A DNA stretch of 64,000 nucleotides, from contig WGNQ01000008.1 of NCBI GenBank assembly GCA_016124455.1, forward strand, positions 62,001-126,000, in the 5' to 3' direction. Each line of letters begins with the position of its first letter. Within the stretch, counting starts at the first letter, position 1. Both the position numbers and the translations under genes were made by a program. The notes below the pieces were generated by a model. It searched no databases, was not told the DNA's origin, and was given only the letters and a program-made list of their open reading frames with translations. Shown in pieces: positions 43,834 to 53,093 of the stretch. The stretch is from Sideroxydans sp. GTDB taxonomy: Bacteria > Pseudomonadota > Gammaproteobacteria > Burkholderiales > Gallionellaceae.

Positions 43834-44916
43834 TTGTCTACTAAGATCAGCGTGCTGGTGGTCGATGATTCTGCGGTAGTGCGGCAGGTCGTGACGGAAG
43901 TGCTGGGCGGTGCTCCCGGTATCGAGGTAATCGGGGCTGCGGCCGATCCGCTGTTTGCGATGGAGCGGATGAAGCGGCAATGGCCGGATGTGATTGTGCT
44001 GGATGTGGAAATGCCGCGCATGGATGGCATCACCTTCCTGAAAAAAATCATGGCGGAAAAGCCAACGCCAGTGGTGATCTGCTCCACCATCACCCAGCAG
44101 GGGGCGGCTACTACCATGCAGGCATTCGAGGCGGGTGCGGTAGCGGTGGTGCCCAAGCCGGATATCGGGTCGCGCCGCAAACAGATGGAAGATGCGGCTT
44201 CCGATCTGATCCATGCGGTACGTTCGGCCGCGCAGGCGAACGTCAATCGCCTGCAAGCCACACCGGCACCTGCCCAGCCCGCTCCCAAGCTGAATGCTGA
44301 TGCAGTACTGCCACCAGCCAGTCATGCCATGGCCCAGACTACCGAGCGCATCGTTGCCATGGGTACTTCTACCGGAGGCACCCAGGCGCTGGAAGCCGTG
44401 CTTTCGGTGTTGCCCCGGGTCTGCCCCGGAATCGTCATCGTGCAGCATATGCCGGAAAAGTTTACCGCCGCGTTCGCCAGCAGGCTGGATAGCATCAGTC
44501 AGATCGAGGTGCGCGAGGCGAAGAATGGCGATCGCGTGGTGCCGGGTACTGCGCTGATTGCGCCGGGGGGCAAGCATATGCTGCTCAAGCGCAGCGGCGC
44601 GCAATACCATGTCGAGGTGATCGATGGGCCGTTGGTCAACCGCCACCGACCATCGGTGGACGTACTGTTCCGCTCGGTAGCCAAATTTGCGGGCAAGAAT
44701 GCGCTGGGTGTAATCATGACCGGTATGGGTGACGACGGTGCACGCGGGCTGAAGGAAATGCGCGAGGCCGGTGCGCGCACCGTGGCCCAGGACGAAGACA
44801 GTTGTGTGGTGTTCGGCATGCCCAAAGAGGCGATCAAGCTTGGCTGCGTGGAACAGGTGCTTGCGCTGCGCGAGATTCCCGGAGCCATTACAGGCTATGG
44901 CATGCGTGGCAACTGA
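43834..44916 (+). CDS. cheB: Chemotaxis methylesterase CheB (TTG start)
   Basis: [23 protein letters not shown]...[17 protein letters not shown]...[30 protein letters not shown]. Confidence 0.95.
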   Translation: MSTKISVLVVDDSAVVRQVVTEVLGGAPGIEVIGAAADPLFAMERMKRQWPDVIVLDVEMPRMDGITFLKKIMAEKPTPVVICSTITQQGAATTMQAFEAGAVAVVPKPDIGSRRKQMEDAASDLIHAVRSAAQANVNRLQATPAPAQPAPKLNADAVLPPASHAMAQTTERIVAMGTSTGGTQALEAVLSVLPRVCPGIVIVQHMPEKFTAAFASRLDSISQIEVREAKNGDRVVPGTALIAPGGKHMLLKRSGAQYHVEVIDGPLVNRHRPSVDVLFRSVAKFAGKNALGVIMTGMGDDGARGLKEMREAGARTVAQDEDSCVVFGMPKEAIKLGCVEQVLALREIPGAITGYGMRGN

Positions 44917-44990
44917 CTTGATAGAACTCGTCCATCGACTTTACTAGAGAGCAATTTTTCCCGTAGCGGCAGGTCGATAATCTGGATAAG

Positions 44991-45020
44991 AAAAAGCCCG
45001 CACGCAGCGGGTTTTTTCTT
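44991..45020 (+). terminator. Rho-independent terminator after cheB (possibly bidirectional with sgaA)
   Basis: aaaaagcccgcacgcagcgggttttttctt: GC stem with T-run on the plus strand and A-run on the opposite side. Confidence 0.85.
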
Positions 45021-45041
45021 GCGCGTGAAGGGCTGGCTGGG

Positions 45042-46223
45042 TTATGCGGTCAGCACCTTTTGTGCCGCAGCGACGGCAACGCCGCGCTGGATCGGGGCGT
45101 TCATGCGGCCCAGCACGTCGTCGAGCGCACCGAGGCAGAGCAGGATGTTGCGCGTATTGCTGGCATGGCCCATCAGGCCGACGCGCCACACCTTACCCGC
45201 CATCACGCCGAGGCCGGCGCCAATTTCGAGTTGATAGTCGTTGAGCAATGCCGCGCGTACGGCGGCATCGTCCACGCCTTCCGGGATACTGACGGCGTTG
45301 AGCTGCGGCAGGCGCTCGGCTTCCGGTACGATGAACTGCAGGCCCATCGCCTCGAAGCCGGCGCGCAGTGCGAAGTGGTTCTTGCGGTGGCGCGCCCAGG
45401 AGTTTTCCAGTCCTTCCTGCTGCAGGATCACCAGCGATTCATGCAGGCCATACAGTGCGTTGACCGGCGCGGTGTGGTGGTAGGCGCGCTTGCTCGAACC
45501 GCCCCAGTAGGCCATTACCAGATTGAGGTCCATGAACCAGCTCTGCACCTTGCTCTTGCGGTTGCGCACCTTGTCCAGCGCGCGTTCACTGAAGCTGACC
45601 GGCGACAGGCCCGGCGTGCAGGACAGGCACTTCTGCGTGCCGGAATAGATAGCATCGATGTTCCATTCATCGACCTTGAGCGGAGAACCGGCGAGCGAGG
45701 TGACCGCATCCACGATGGTCAGGCAATCGTGCTTGTGTGCGATCTCGACCAGCGTTTTGGCATCCGACATGGCGCCGGTGGACGTTTCGGCATGCACGAA
45801 GGCAGCGATCTTGGCATCGTGGTTGGCCTTCAGCGCGTCTTCCAGCTTTTGCGGATCGACCATGCGTCCCCAGTCATCCTGCATCATCACTGCCGTACCA
45901 CCGCAGCGCTCGACATTTTCTTTCATGCGTCCGCCGAATACGCCGTTCTGGCAGACGATGACCTTGTCGCCGGGTTCGACCAGGTTGACGAAGCAGGTTT
46001 CCATACCGGCCGAGCCGGGTGCGGACACAGGCATGGTCAGTTCGTTTTTGGTCTGGAAAGCGTACTTCAGCAATTCCTTCACCTCATCCATCATGCCGAC
46101 GAACAGCGGGTCGAGGTGGCCCAGCGTGGGACGCGCCATTGCGGCCAGCACGCGCGGGCTGACGTCGGACGGGCCGGGACCCATCAGGATGCGTTGCGGG
46201 GGATAGAAAGAATCGATTGCCAT
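45042..46223 (-). CDS. Serine--glyoxylate aminotransferase / alanine-glyoxylate aminotransferase family
   Basis: MAIDSFYPPQRILMGPGPSDVSPRVLAAMARPTLGHLDPLFVGMMDEVKELLKYAFQTKN...; class V aminotransferase. Confidence 0.88.
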   Translation of the reverse strand: MAIDSFYPPQRILMGPGPSDVSPRVLAAMARPTLGHLDPLFVGMMDEVKELLKYAFQTKNELTMPVSAPGSAGMETCFVNLVEPGDKVIVCQNGVFGGRMKENVERCGGTAVMMQDDWGRMVDPQKLEDALKANHDAKIAAFVHAETSTGAMSDAKTLVEIAHKHDCLTIVDAVTSLAGSPLKVDEWNIDAIYSGTQKCLSCTPGLSPVSFSERALDKVRNRKSKVQSWFMDLNLVMAYWGGSSKRAYHHTAPVNALYGLHESLVILQQEGLENSWARHRKNHFALRAGFEAMGLQFIVPEAERLPQLNAVSIPEGVDDAAVRAALLNDYQLEIGAGLGVMAGKVWRVGLMGHASNTRNILLCLGALDDVLGRMNAPIQRGVAVAAAQKVLTA

Positions 46224-46349
46224 GCTGCGGATCTCCTCGTGGATTATTGGTTGTAAATTTTCAGCTGATTTGGGATGCGGATCAGGCGGCGCAGCCAGCG
46301 GAAAGCCGGCTCCCTGCCGGGCGCCGCCGGGACATGCGCAAGCGGGGAA

Positions 46350-47693
46350 TTATAGCGTCATGTTGTTGTTCTGGTGCAGGCCGGACATCCTGCGGAATGC
46401 TTCCGCCAGTGCCTGGTCGTCGCCGACGTTGCCCGGGAAAATCACCACCGGCATATCCGGGTAACGTATGTGATCGGGCGGGCAACATACCACGGAGCAA
46501 CCCGGCAGAATCTGCCCGACCACACGCGAAGTGCGCAGCGCCAGCCCTTTGCTGAGTACATCGTTGGAAGTGATACCGCCTTTGCTGATCAGGTAGCCAA
46601 GCGTAGGCGGCAGCCCGCGTACCACATCCATCAGCAGTTCCGATACGGTTTCGCCGAATGCGAGGCGTGTGGCCTGGTCGGCAAAGGTGCGTTCGATGCG
46701 GCTGGTGAATATCACCGGCGTCCGGCCGCTGGCGTGTGCCGTTGCCGCCTGGTCGAGCATATCCTGCAACAGGGCGGCACGACCGGAGGCAATGCGATCG
46801 ACATCGATTTCCAGCGGGGCCACGCGGGGCATATTGAGTAGTTGTTCCAGCTGCTGGGTGGTCTTTTTTACGTGCGAGCCGACGACCACGGCGCCTGGCT
46901 TGCCACCGCGCACATATGAGGACATGTCTTCTGCTGCCACCGGCTGCGACGGCAGTTGCGCCAGTGCGGTAAGCAGGCTGGCACCGCTGCGGAACAGGAA
47001 GCGTTTGTCATGGCTCGCGGCCTGTTTCAACTGGCTGGCGAAATGATCGAGGTCGGCCTGGATTTCGGCGTCCACCACGCAGCAGCGGTTGTCGTGCAGT
47101 GCCTGTAACCGCGTTGATACATCGCCACGTATTTCGTCGAGCAGGAAACGTTCGACTTCGGCGGTACTGATCCGGCCAGCGGTTTTTTCCTCGACGTAAT
47201 CGGGCAGGTAACTGTGGCGGTAGCCAAACACCGAGTCGCGCGCGAACTCGGTTTCGTGCACAGGAATTTCCTTGCCGTCCACGCGCAGGTAATGCACGCT
47301 GCCACGCGTGATGCGCCCCCCTTCGAAGAAGGCGGGCACCAGGAAATGCGCATCGAACGGGCCAAGTTCCTCCGCGATCACGTCGGTCTCCACCGGGTAG
47401 TGGCCGCGCAGCGTGGAATCGGAACGGCTGACCAGGATCGGGTTGATGCCGTGTCCGGCCTGCTGCTCTTCCCCCAGCGCCAGTTTCAGGTTGTGGCACA
47501 CCTCGCGCGTGAGGTCGGCCGCCGCCACGGCACCCATGCCGCGCGTATTCGTCAGCACGAAAAACAGCGGCGCCGCATCGACGAGGGCCGCGCGTAGCGT
47601 AGCGACGTCCCAGCGCGTCAGCAGCAGGCAGCTGTGCACCGTCTGCGAACCGGTGGGGTCGTCATCCAGTACGATGATCTTGGTTGCCGTCAT
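46350..47693 (-). CDS. Four-carbon acid sugar kinase family protein (DUF1537)
   Basis: MTATKIIVLDDDPTGSQTVHSCLLL...RSDSTLRGHYPVETDVI...GGITSNDVLSKGLALRTSRVVGQILPG; start trimmed to 47693. Confidence 0.88.
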   Translation of the reverse strand: MTATKIIVLDDDPTGSQTVHSCLLLTRWDVATLRAALVDAAPLFFVLTNTRGMGAVAAADLTREVCHNLKLALGEEQQAGHGINPILVSRSDSTLRGHYPVETDVIAEELGPFDAHFLVPAFFEGGRITRGSVHYLRVDGKEIPVHETEFARDSVFGYRHSYLPDYVEEKTAGRISTAEVERFLLDEIRGDVSTRLQALHDNRCCVVDAEIQADLDHFASQLKQAASHDKRFLFRSGASLLTALAQLPSQPVAAEDMSSYVRGGKPGAVVVGSHVKKTTQQLEQLLNMPRVAPLEIDVDRIASGRAALLQDMLDQAATAHASGRTPVIFTSRIERTFADQATRLAFGETVSELLMDVVRGLPPTLGYLISKGGITSNDVLSKGLALRTSRVVGQILPGCSVVCCPPDHIRYPDMPVVIFPGNVGDDQALAEAFRRMSGLHQNNNMTL

Positions 47694-47706
47694 GACCTGC
47701 TGCCGA

Positions 47707-49914
47707 TCAGCCGCACATGGCCTTGGCACGCACGGCCATGGCGTCGGCGGTGAGCCCGTTGAAGTCCATGATTTCCGCCGGGCTGGCCGTGGTTTCGCCG
47801 CGCTTCCAGGCGAAGGTATCGCGCTTCGCGGCACGCGTGCGCAGCAGCACCGGTTCCAGCACCGCACTCGGGCCGCCGCTGACTGCCAGCAACGCATCGC
47901 CATCGAACAGCGCATTGAAATGCGCGTCGTCCATGAAGGCGTTGTCGGGCTCCGACACGGTATCCCATGCGACATCGGTCGGCCGGTACAGTTGGCGCGG
48001 GTTGACCACGGCGACGATGCGCACGCGATAGCCTTCGGCTTCGAGCTTGTCCCTGGCTTCGAACACCGGCAGCAGGATCATGTCGCCGGTCGCCGCGAAC
48101 ACCACGGTGCCCTTGCTGCCTGCGGAACTTTCATAGATCGTCGCGGCACCGCGTTCCACTGCCTGCTGCGCTTCATCCATGCTCATATAAACCGGCAGTG
48201 GGCTCTTGGAGGCGATGATCACCATGCATTTGTTGAAGCTGTTGGTTGCATACTCGTATGCAGCCTGGATCGCGTTGGCGTCACACGGGAATAGCGGATA
48301 GGTGTTGCCGTTGCGCATCTGCGCTGCGAAATAGTTCTCGATCTCCGGGCGCTGATGCGTCCAGCCATTGCGGCCCTGCTCGAGCGCACCGGCGGTGAAC
48401 ATCGTCACGATGGAGGGCGTCCTGCGGCGCAGCTCGGCCATCGCCTGGGCCACGGTCTGGATGATGGGCCAGCCGTTGATCGCGAAACTTTCATAGGACA
48501 GCCACAGCGCGCGCGAACCGAACAGTGCGAGGCCGGCGGCGAGGCCGGCACAGGCGTCCTCATTCAGCGGCTCGTATACCTGGCCTTCCGGTTCCTGGTT
48601 GTACAGCGGGTCGACGGTCGGGTGGCGGATCTTCAGCGCGTCGTTGATGTTCTTCATGGCCGAGGCTTCGTTGCCGTCGGCATTGGTTACCACGAAACGC
48701 TTATCCTGCTTGCCGACATAGCCGACCAGCGCGCCCATCGCGGTCGAGGGCACGGCCTTGTCGCCTTTGGCATATTCCTGCAGCGGCATTTTGCCCAGCG
48801 GCGCCAGTTCCAGCACCTGTTCCGTTACCACGGTTTTCACGGCCGGGCCGCCGCCGGCGCGCACGAAATTCTCGCGCACGATGGCCCAGGCTTCCGGATT
48901 CAACGCGCGGCGCTGCAGACCTTCGATCATGTGCGGCTTGTCCAGCGTGTCGGCCGGATACAGGTTGTGGGACTTGGAGCCGACGGTGTGCACGCCGGTG
49001 CCTTTCATCTGCTTGATGATGAACGCAGTCAGCGTGCCATCCAGCGCAGATTGCGCAGCCTGATCGATGCCTGCCAGCACGGCGCCGGCGAACGCCATGC
49101 GCTGCGTGTGCGAAAAACGCGAGCTGTCGACGTAAGCGCCGGCCTGGTCGGTATCATCGAAGTCCTTGGCGTCGATCAGAACGACCTTCTTGAAGCCGTG
49201 GCCCTGCCAGTACGCGATCATTTCCTCGTTGCTCATGAGCGACACCATGGAATGGTGTTCCTGGCTGTAGCCGTTCCAGATCAGCGTCGGCAGGAAATTG
49301 GTGACGCCGGGGTAGGCGGTGTGGAAATGCATCATGGAATTCAGCACGTACGGCTCGCCCATGCCGCCGTCACCAATGGTCACGGGGAACAGTTTGCCCG
49401 GGTGCAGCAGGGCGCCGGCCATGGCGAAGTGCTGACCCTGGCCGAGCGGACCGGCGGGCGCGAGCAGGCCCGGTATCGCGCCGGACAGGTGGCCGAGCAG
49501 GCCGTGTTTTTCGCGGAAGCGCGCCATCATGTCGTTCATGGTGCGTATGCCCATTTCCTCCAGCGAGGTATCCAGGAACATTGCGCTGTAGAAGCCGGGC
49601 GCGTGGTGGCCGACCTCGGTGACGATGTTGGTGTGGCCGAGCATCACCAGCGAGGCATAGGCCTCGGCGCTGGAAGCGAAGCCGCCGGGATGGCCGGAGC
49701 CTTTCGATCCGCACATCTGCAGCGTGACGTAGCGCAACGCGTCGGCCATCAGCAGCGTCTGGTACGCGGCATCGGCGGCCATGGGGTCGGCGATGGCCGA
49801 TGCACCGGGCTTGATGGCGGGTGCTGCCGCATGCTGCTGGAAGTCGGGCCAGGGCGTTCCAAAATGCTGCATGCCCTCGCAAAATTCGGGTATGGGAGTA
49901 GTGCTGGCTGTCAT
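47707..49914 (-). CDS. Thiamine-diphosphate enzyme related to transketolase/phosphoketolase
   Basis: GDGGMGEPYVLNSMMHFHTAYPGVTNFLPTLIWNG ThDP motif; EPEGQVYEPLNEDACAGLAAGLALFGSRALWLSYESFAINGWPI pyrimidine-binding half. Confidence 0.75.
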   Translation of the reverse strand: MTASTTPIPEFCEGMQHFGTPWPDFQQHAAAPAIKPGASAIADPMAADAAYQTLLMADALRYVTLQMCGSKGSGHPGGFASSAEAYASLVMLGHTNIVTEVGHHAPGFYSAMFLDTSLEEMGIRTMNDMMARFREKHGLLGHLSGAIPGLLAPAGPLGQGQHFAMAGALLHPGKLFPVTIGDGGMGEPYVLNSMMHFHTAYPGVTNFLPTLIWNGYSQEHHSMVSLMSNEEMIAYWQGHGFKKVVLIDAKDFDDTDQAGAYVDSSRFSHTQRMAFAGAVLAGIDQAAQSALDGTLTAFIIKQMKGTGVHTVGSKSHNLYPADTLDKPHMIEGLQRRALNPEAWAIVRENFVRAGGGPAVKTVVTEQVLELAPLGKMPLQEYAKGDKAVPSTAMGALVGYVGKQDKRFVVTNADGNEASAMKNINDALKIRHPTVDPLYNQEPEGQVYEPLNEDACAGLAAGLALFGSRALWLSYESFAINGWPIIQTVAQAMAELRRRTPSIVTMFTAGALEQGRNGWTHQRPEIENYFAAQMRNGNTYPLFPCDANAIQAAYEYATNSFNKCMVIIASKSPLPVYMSMDEAQQAVERGAATIYESSAGSKGTVVFAATGDMILLPVFEARDKLEAEGYRVRIVAVVNPRQLYRPTDVAWDTVSEPDNAFMDDAHFNALFDGDALLAVSGGPSAVLEPVLLRTRAAKRDTFAWKRGETTASPAEIMDFNGLTADAMAVRAKAMCG

Positions 49915-50034
49915 GATGCTTGCTCCTGAGTTTGCGTTAACTGGCTAATCCGACACCGTTGTCGAATGACTTGCCAGCAGGATACGTTTCATTTTAGTAT
50001 CCCACAATACATAATCGTTTTCATAATACGAAAA

Positions 50035-50802
50035 ATGCCGAGAACAAAAAACCAGGATGCGCCGGGCTCGATCCAGGTAATCGAACGTCTGACGAAACTG
50101 CTGGATGCGATTGCGGCACATGGCGAAGCAGTGAGCCTGAAGATATTGTCTGCCGAGACCGGACTGCATCCTTCCACTGCGTTCCGCATCCTGTCGTCGC
50201 TTGCCGAGCATGGGTTCGTGGAACGCACGGAACGCGGCAATTACCGGCTGGGCAGAAAACTGGTGCGCCTGGGTAGCCGCGCGGGCTCCGACACGGACAT
50301 TCGCCAGGTTGCGCTGCCGGTGATGGAAGCGTTGCGTGACAAACTGGGCGAGACGGTCAACCTGACCGTACGCGAAGGCGACGAAGTGGTTTACATCGAA
50401 CGCGCGCTGGCCAAGCGCATGATGCGTGTGGAGCAGGTGATCGGCAGCCGTGCGCCGCTGCATGTCACGGCGGTGGGTAAATTGATGCTGGGCGAACAGG
50501 GGGCGGCCGCATGCCGTAGCTATGCGCAGCGCACCAGGCTGCCTGCTTACACCGACAACACCGTGATTCGCGCCAACTCACTGGTGCAGGACTGTCTGGA
50601 ATCGGTAGGCCGCGGTTACGCGCTGGACAACGAAGAGGCGGAAATGGGCGTCGGCTGTATCGGGGCGCTGATTCACGACGGCGCCGGCCATGTGGTCGCC
50701 GGCCTGTCGGTTTCCGCACCGATCGAGCGCCGCCGGGAAGACTGGATCGGACTGGTGACGGAGGCTGCCGCCGGTATTTCCCGCCAGATGGGGGGCGATT
50801 AG
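50035..50802 (+). CDS. IclR family transcriptional regulator
   Basis: GSIQVIERLTKLLDAIAAHGEAVSLKILSAETGLHPSTAFRILSSLAEHGFVERTERGNYRLGRKL; start trimmed to 50035. Confidence 0.93.
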   Translation: MPRTKNQDAPGSIQVIERLTKLLDAIAAHGEAVSLKILSAETGLHPSTAFRILSSLAEHGFVERTERGNYRLGRKLVRLGSRAGSDTDIRQVALPVMEALRDKLGETVNLTVREGDEVVYIERALAKRMMRVEQVIGSRAPLHVTAVGKLMLGEQGAAACRSYAQRTRLPAYTDNTVIRANSLVQDCLESVGRGYALDNEEAEMGVGCIGALIHDGAGHVVAGLSVSAPIERRREDWIGLVTEAAAGISRQMGGD

Positions 50803-52007
50803 GCGTCGAGAAGTTCTATCCAGTGCCTGACCGGCAAGTCGGTGCCACTCGCCAGGTGCAACTGGCAGCCGATGTTTGCGCTGGCGATCAGGTCCGGTTG
50901 TTCCTGCTGCAAGGCTGTCAGCTTGTTGTCGAGCAGGCGCTGCGAAAGTTCCGGCTGGGTCAGCACGTAGGTGCCCGCCGCGCCGCAGCACAGATGGCTG
51001 TCCGGCACCGTGCACAGCGTATAGCCGCAGCGGCGCAGGATGTCCTCCACCTTTCCGGACAGTTTCTGTCCGTGCTGCAGCGTGCAGGACGAGTGGTAGG
51101 CGACGCGCACGTTCTTGCCCGGCGCTTGCAATGTTCCCAGATCCAGTTCCCGCACGACTTCGCTCAAATCACGCGTCAGTGCGCTGATGCGTTCTGCCTT
51201 GGCCGCATAATCGGGATCGTGGCGCAGCAGGTGGCCGTATTCCTTGACCATCTGGCCGCAGCCGCTGGCCGTGATCACGATGGCTTCGGCGCCCTGTTCG
51301 AGCAGCGGCCACCATGCGTCTATGTTGCGGCGCATGGTCTCGCGCGCCGCCTCCGCCTCGGACAGATGCTGGTGCAGTGCGCCGCAGCAGCCGGCACCAG
51401 GCACGCTGACCAGACTGATGCCGAAACCATCCAGCACGCGCACTGCCGCGGTATTGGTATTGGGGGCCGAAGCCGGTTGTACGCAGCCTTCGAGCAGCAG
51501 CATTCTGCGTTGGTGGCGAGGGAGCGGGCGGTCGCCGGCACGGTGCCGGGCCGGAATCTTGCGGCGCAGGAAGGCAGGGAGCAGTGGCCTGGCGATGCGT
51601 CCCAGGCTCAGCGCGGCGGCATAGCGGCGTGGATGCGGCAGCACCATGAGCAACAAGCGCCGCAACAGGCGTTGCGGCAACGGCCGCACGCTGCGTTTTT
51701 CGATTTCCTGCCGGCCGATGTCGATCAGATGGCCGTATTGCACACCGGACGGACAGGTGGTTTCGCAGGAGCGGCAGGTCAGGCAGCGGTCCAGGTGTAA
51801 TCGGGTTCGCTCAGTGGCGGCGTGGCCTTCCAGCATCTCCTTGATCAGGTAAATGCGTCCGCGCGGGCTGTCCAGTTCGTTGCCGAGCAACTGGTAGGTC
51901 GGGCAGGTTGCCGTGCAGAACCCGCAGTGCACGCAGGTGCGCAGGATGGACTCGGCCTCGGCGATGTCCGGGTCGTTCAGCAACTGTGGCGGGATGGCGG
52001 TTTCCAT
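50799..52007 (-). CDS. glcF: Glycolate oxidase iron-sulfur subunit
   Basis: CVHCGFCTATCPTYQLLGNELDSPRGRIYLIKEML...CLTCRSCETTCPSGVQYG; two 4Fe-4S motifs and CCG domains. Confidence 0.95.
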   Translation of the reverse strand: METAIPPQLLNDPDIAEAESILRTCVHCGFCTATCPTYQLLGNELDSPRGRIYLIKEMLEGHAATERTRLHLDRCLTCRSCETTCPSGVQYGHLIDIGRQEIEKRSVRPLPQRLLRRLLLMVLPHPRRYAAALSLGRIARPLLPAFLRRKIPARHRAGDRPLPRHQRRMLLLEGCVQPASAPNTNTAAVRVLDGFGISLVSVPGAGCCGALHQHLSEAEAARETMRRNIDAWWPLLEQGAEAIVITASGCGQMVKEYGHLLRHDPDYAAKAERISALTRDLSEVVRELDLGTLQAPGKNVRVAYHSSCTLQHGQKLSGKVEDILRRCGYTLCTVPDSHLCCGAAGTYVLTQPELSQRLLDNKLTALQQEQPDLIASANIGCQLHLASGTDLPVRHWIELLDA

Positions 52008-52028
52008 AATGTGCAGATTTCGGGGCGT

Positions 52029-53093
52029 TCAGATTTCCGCGTACATGCGGCCGGGGTTAAATATGCCTTGCGGGTCGAGGCTGCACTTGAGGCGTTGTTG
52101 CAGTGCCAGCAACGGTGCACTCAGCGGCTGGAATATTTCTCCATTACGGTTGCCGCCGCGGAATTGCGTGACATGCCCACCGACTTTTGCGACCTCTGCG
52201 CGGATATGTTCCGGCGGTTCATTGCTGGCTAGCCAGCGTTGCGCACCACCCCAGTCCAGCAGCCATTTTCCTGCGAGCGGCAGCGGTGGCGTGGCGGGTT
52301 TGACCATGATGCGATACAACACCGGTGCGGCCGTGAACAGTGCCAGTTCGTGTTCATTCAGTGTGCGCCAGAACTCCATGCCACTCGCCAATTCTTCGCC
52401 GCCCAGTTGTGCTCTGGTGTGACGGACAGCTTTCTCGCTGCCGCTCAGGCGCAGGTGACACAGTTCGCCATGGAAGCAGGCCGCATCCACGGGATAGGGC
52501 TGGGCCAGCAGGCCGCTCATCTTTTCGATGGCGGCTGCCGCATTGCATTCGTAGACCAGCGTGATGCTGGAGGCCGGCTTCGGCAGTACCTTCAGGCTGA
52601 CGTCGAGCATTACGCCGAGCGTGCCGTAAGCGCCTGCCATCAGCCGGGAGAGATCATACCCGGCGACATTCTTCATCACCTGGCCGCCGAAGCGCAGCAT
52701 CTCGCCGCGCCCGTTGATGAGGCGGCAGCCCAGCGTGAAGTCGCGCGCCGACCCGGCATAAGGCCGGCGCGGGCCGGACAGGCTGCAGGCGATGGTGCCG
52801 CCCAGCGTGGCCGTCGTGCCGAAGTGCGGCGGCTCGAAGGCCAGCATCTGGCCTGCTTCCGCCAGCGTTGCCTCGACTTCGGCCAGCGGTGTACCGGTGC
52901 GCGCGGTGACCACCAGTTCGCGCGGATCGTAGTCGACGATGCCGCGGTGGTTGCCGACGTTGAGCGGCGTTCCATGCGCTGCGCGGCCAAGGAAAGTCTT
53001 GCTGCCACCGCCGCGGATGTCGAGGCGGGTGCCGTCCTGCAGTGCCTGCTGCACCTGCTGTTGCAGTGCAGTGCTAATGTCTGCACTGGCCAT
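52029..53093 (-). CDS. glcE: Glycolate oxidase FAD-binding subunit
   Basis: MASADISTALQQQVQQALQDGTRLDIRGGGSKTFLG...GGTIACSLSGPRRPYAGSARDFTLG; start trimmed, ATGA overlap with glcD. Confidence 0.93.
   Translation of the reverse strand: MASADISTALQQQVQQALQDGTRLDIRGGGSKTFLGRAAHGTPLNVGNHRGIVDYDPRELVVTARTGTPLAEVEATLAEAGQMLAFEPPHFGTTATLGGTIACSLSGPRRPYAGSARDFTLGCRLINGRGEMLRFGGQVMKNVAGYDLSRLMAGAYGTLGVMLDVSLKVLPKPASSITLVYECNAAAAIEKMSGLLAQPYPVDAACFHGELCHLRLSGSEKAVRHTRAQLGGEELASGMEFWRTLNEHELALFTAAPVLYRIMVKPATPPLPLAGKWLLDWGGAQRWLASNEPPEHIRAEVAKVGGHVTQFRGGNRNGEIFQPLSAPLLALQQRLKCSLDPQGIFNPGRMYAEI

Noticed and set aside
48355-49929. 524-aa plus-strand ORF opposite the ThDP enzyme
   Set aside because: Antisense shadow; the minus-strand frame has clear ThDP motifs
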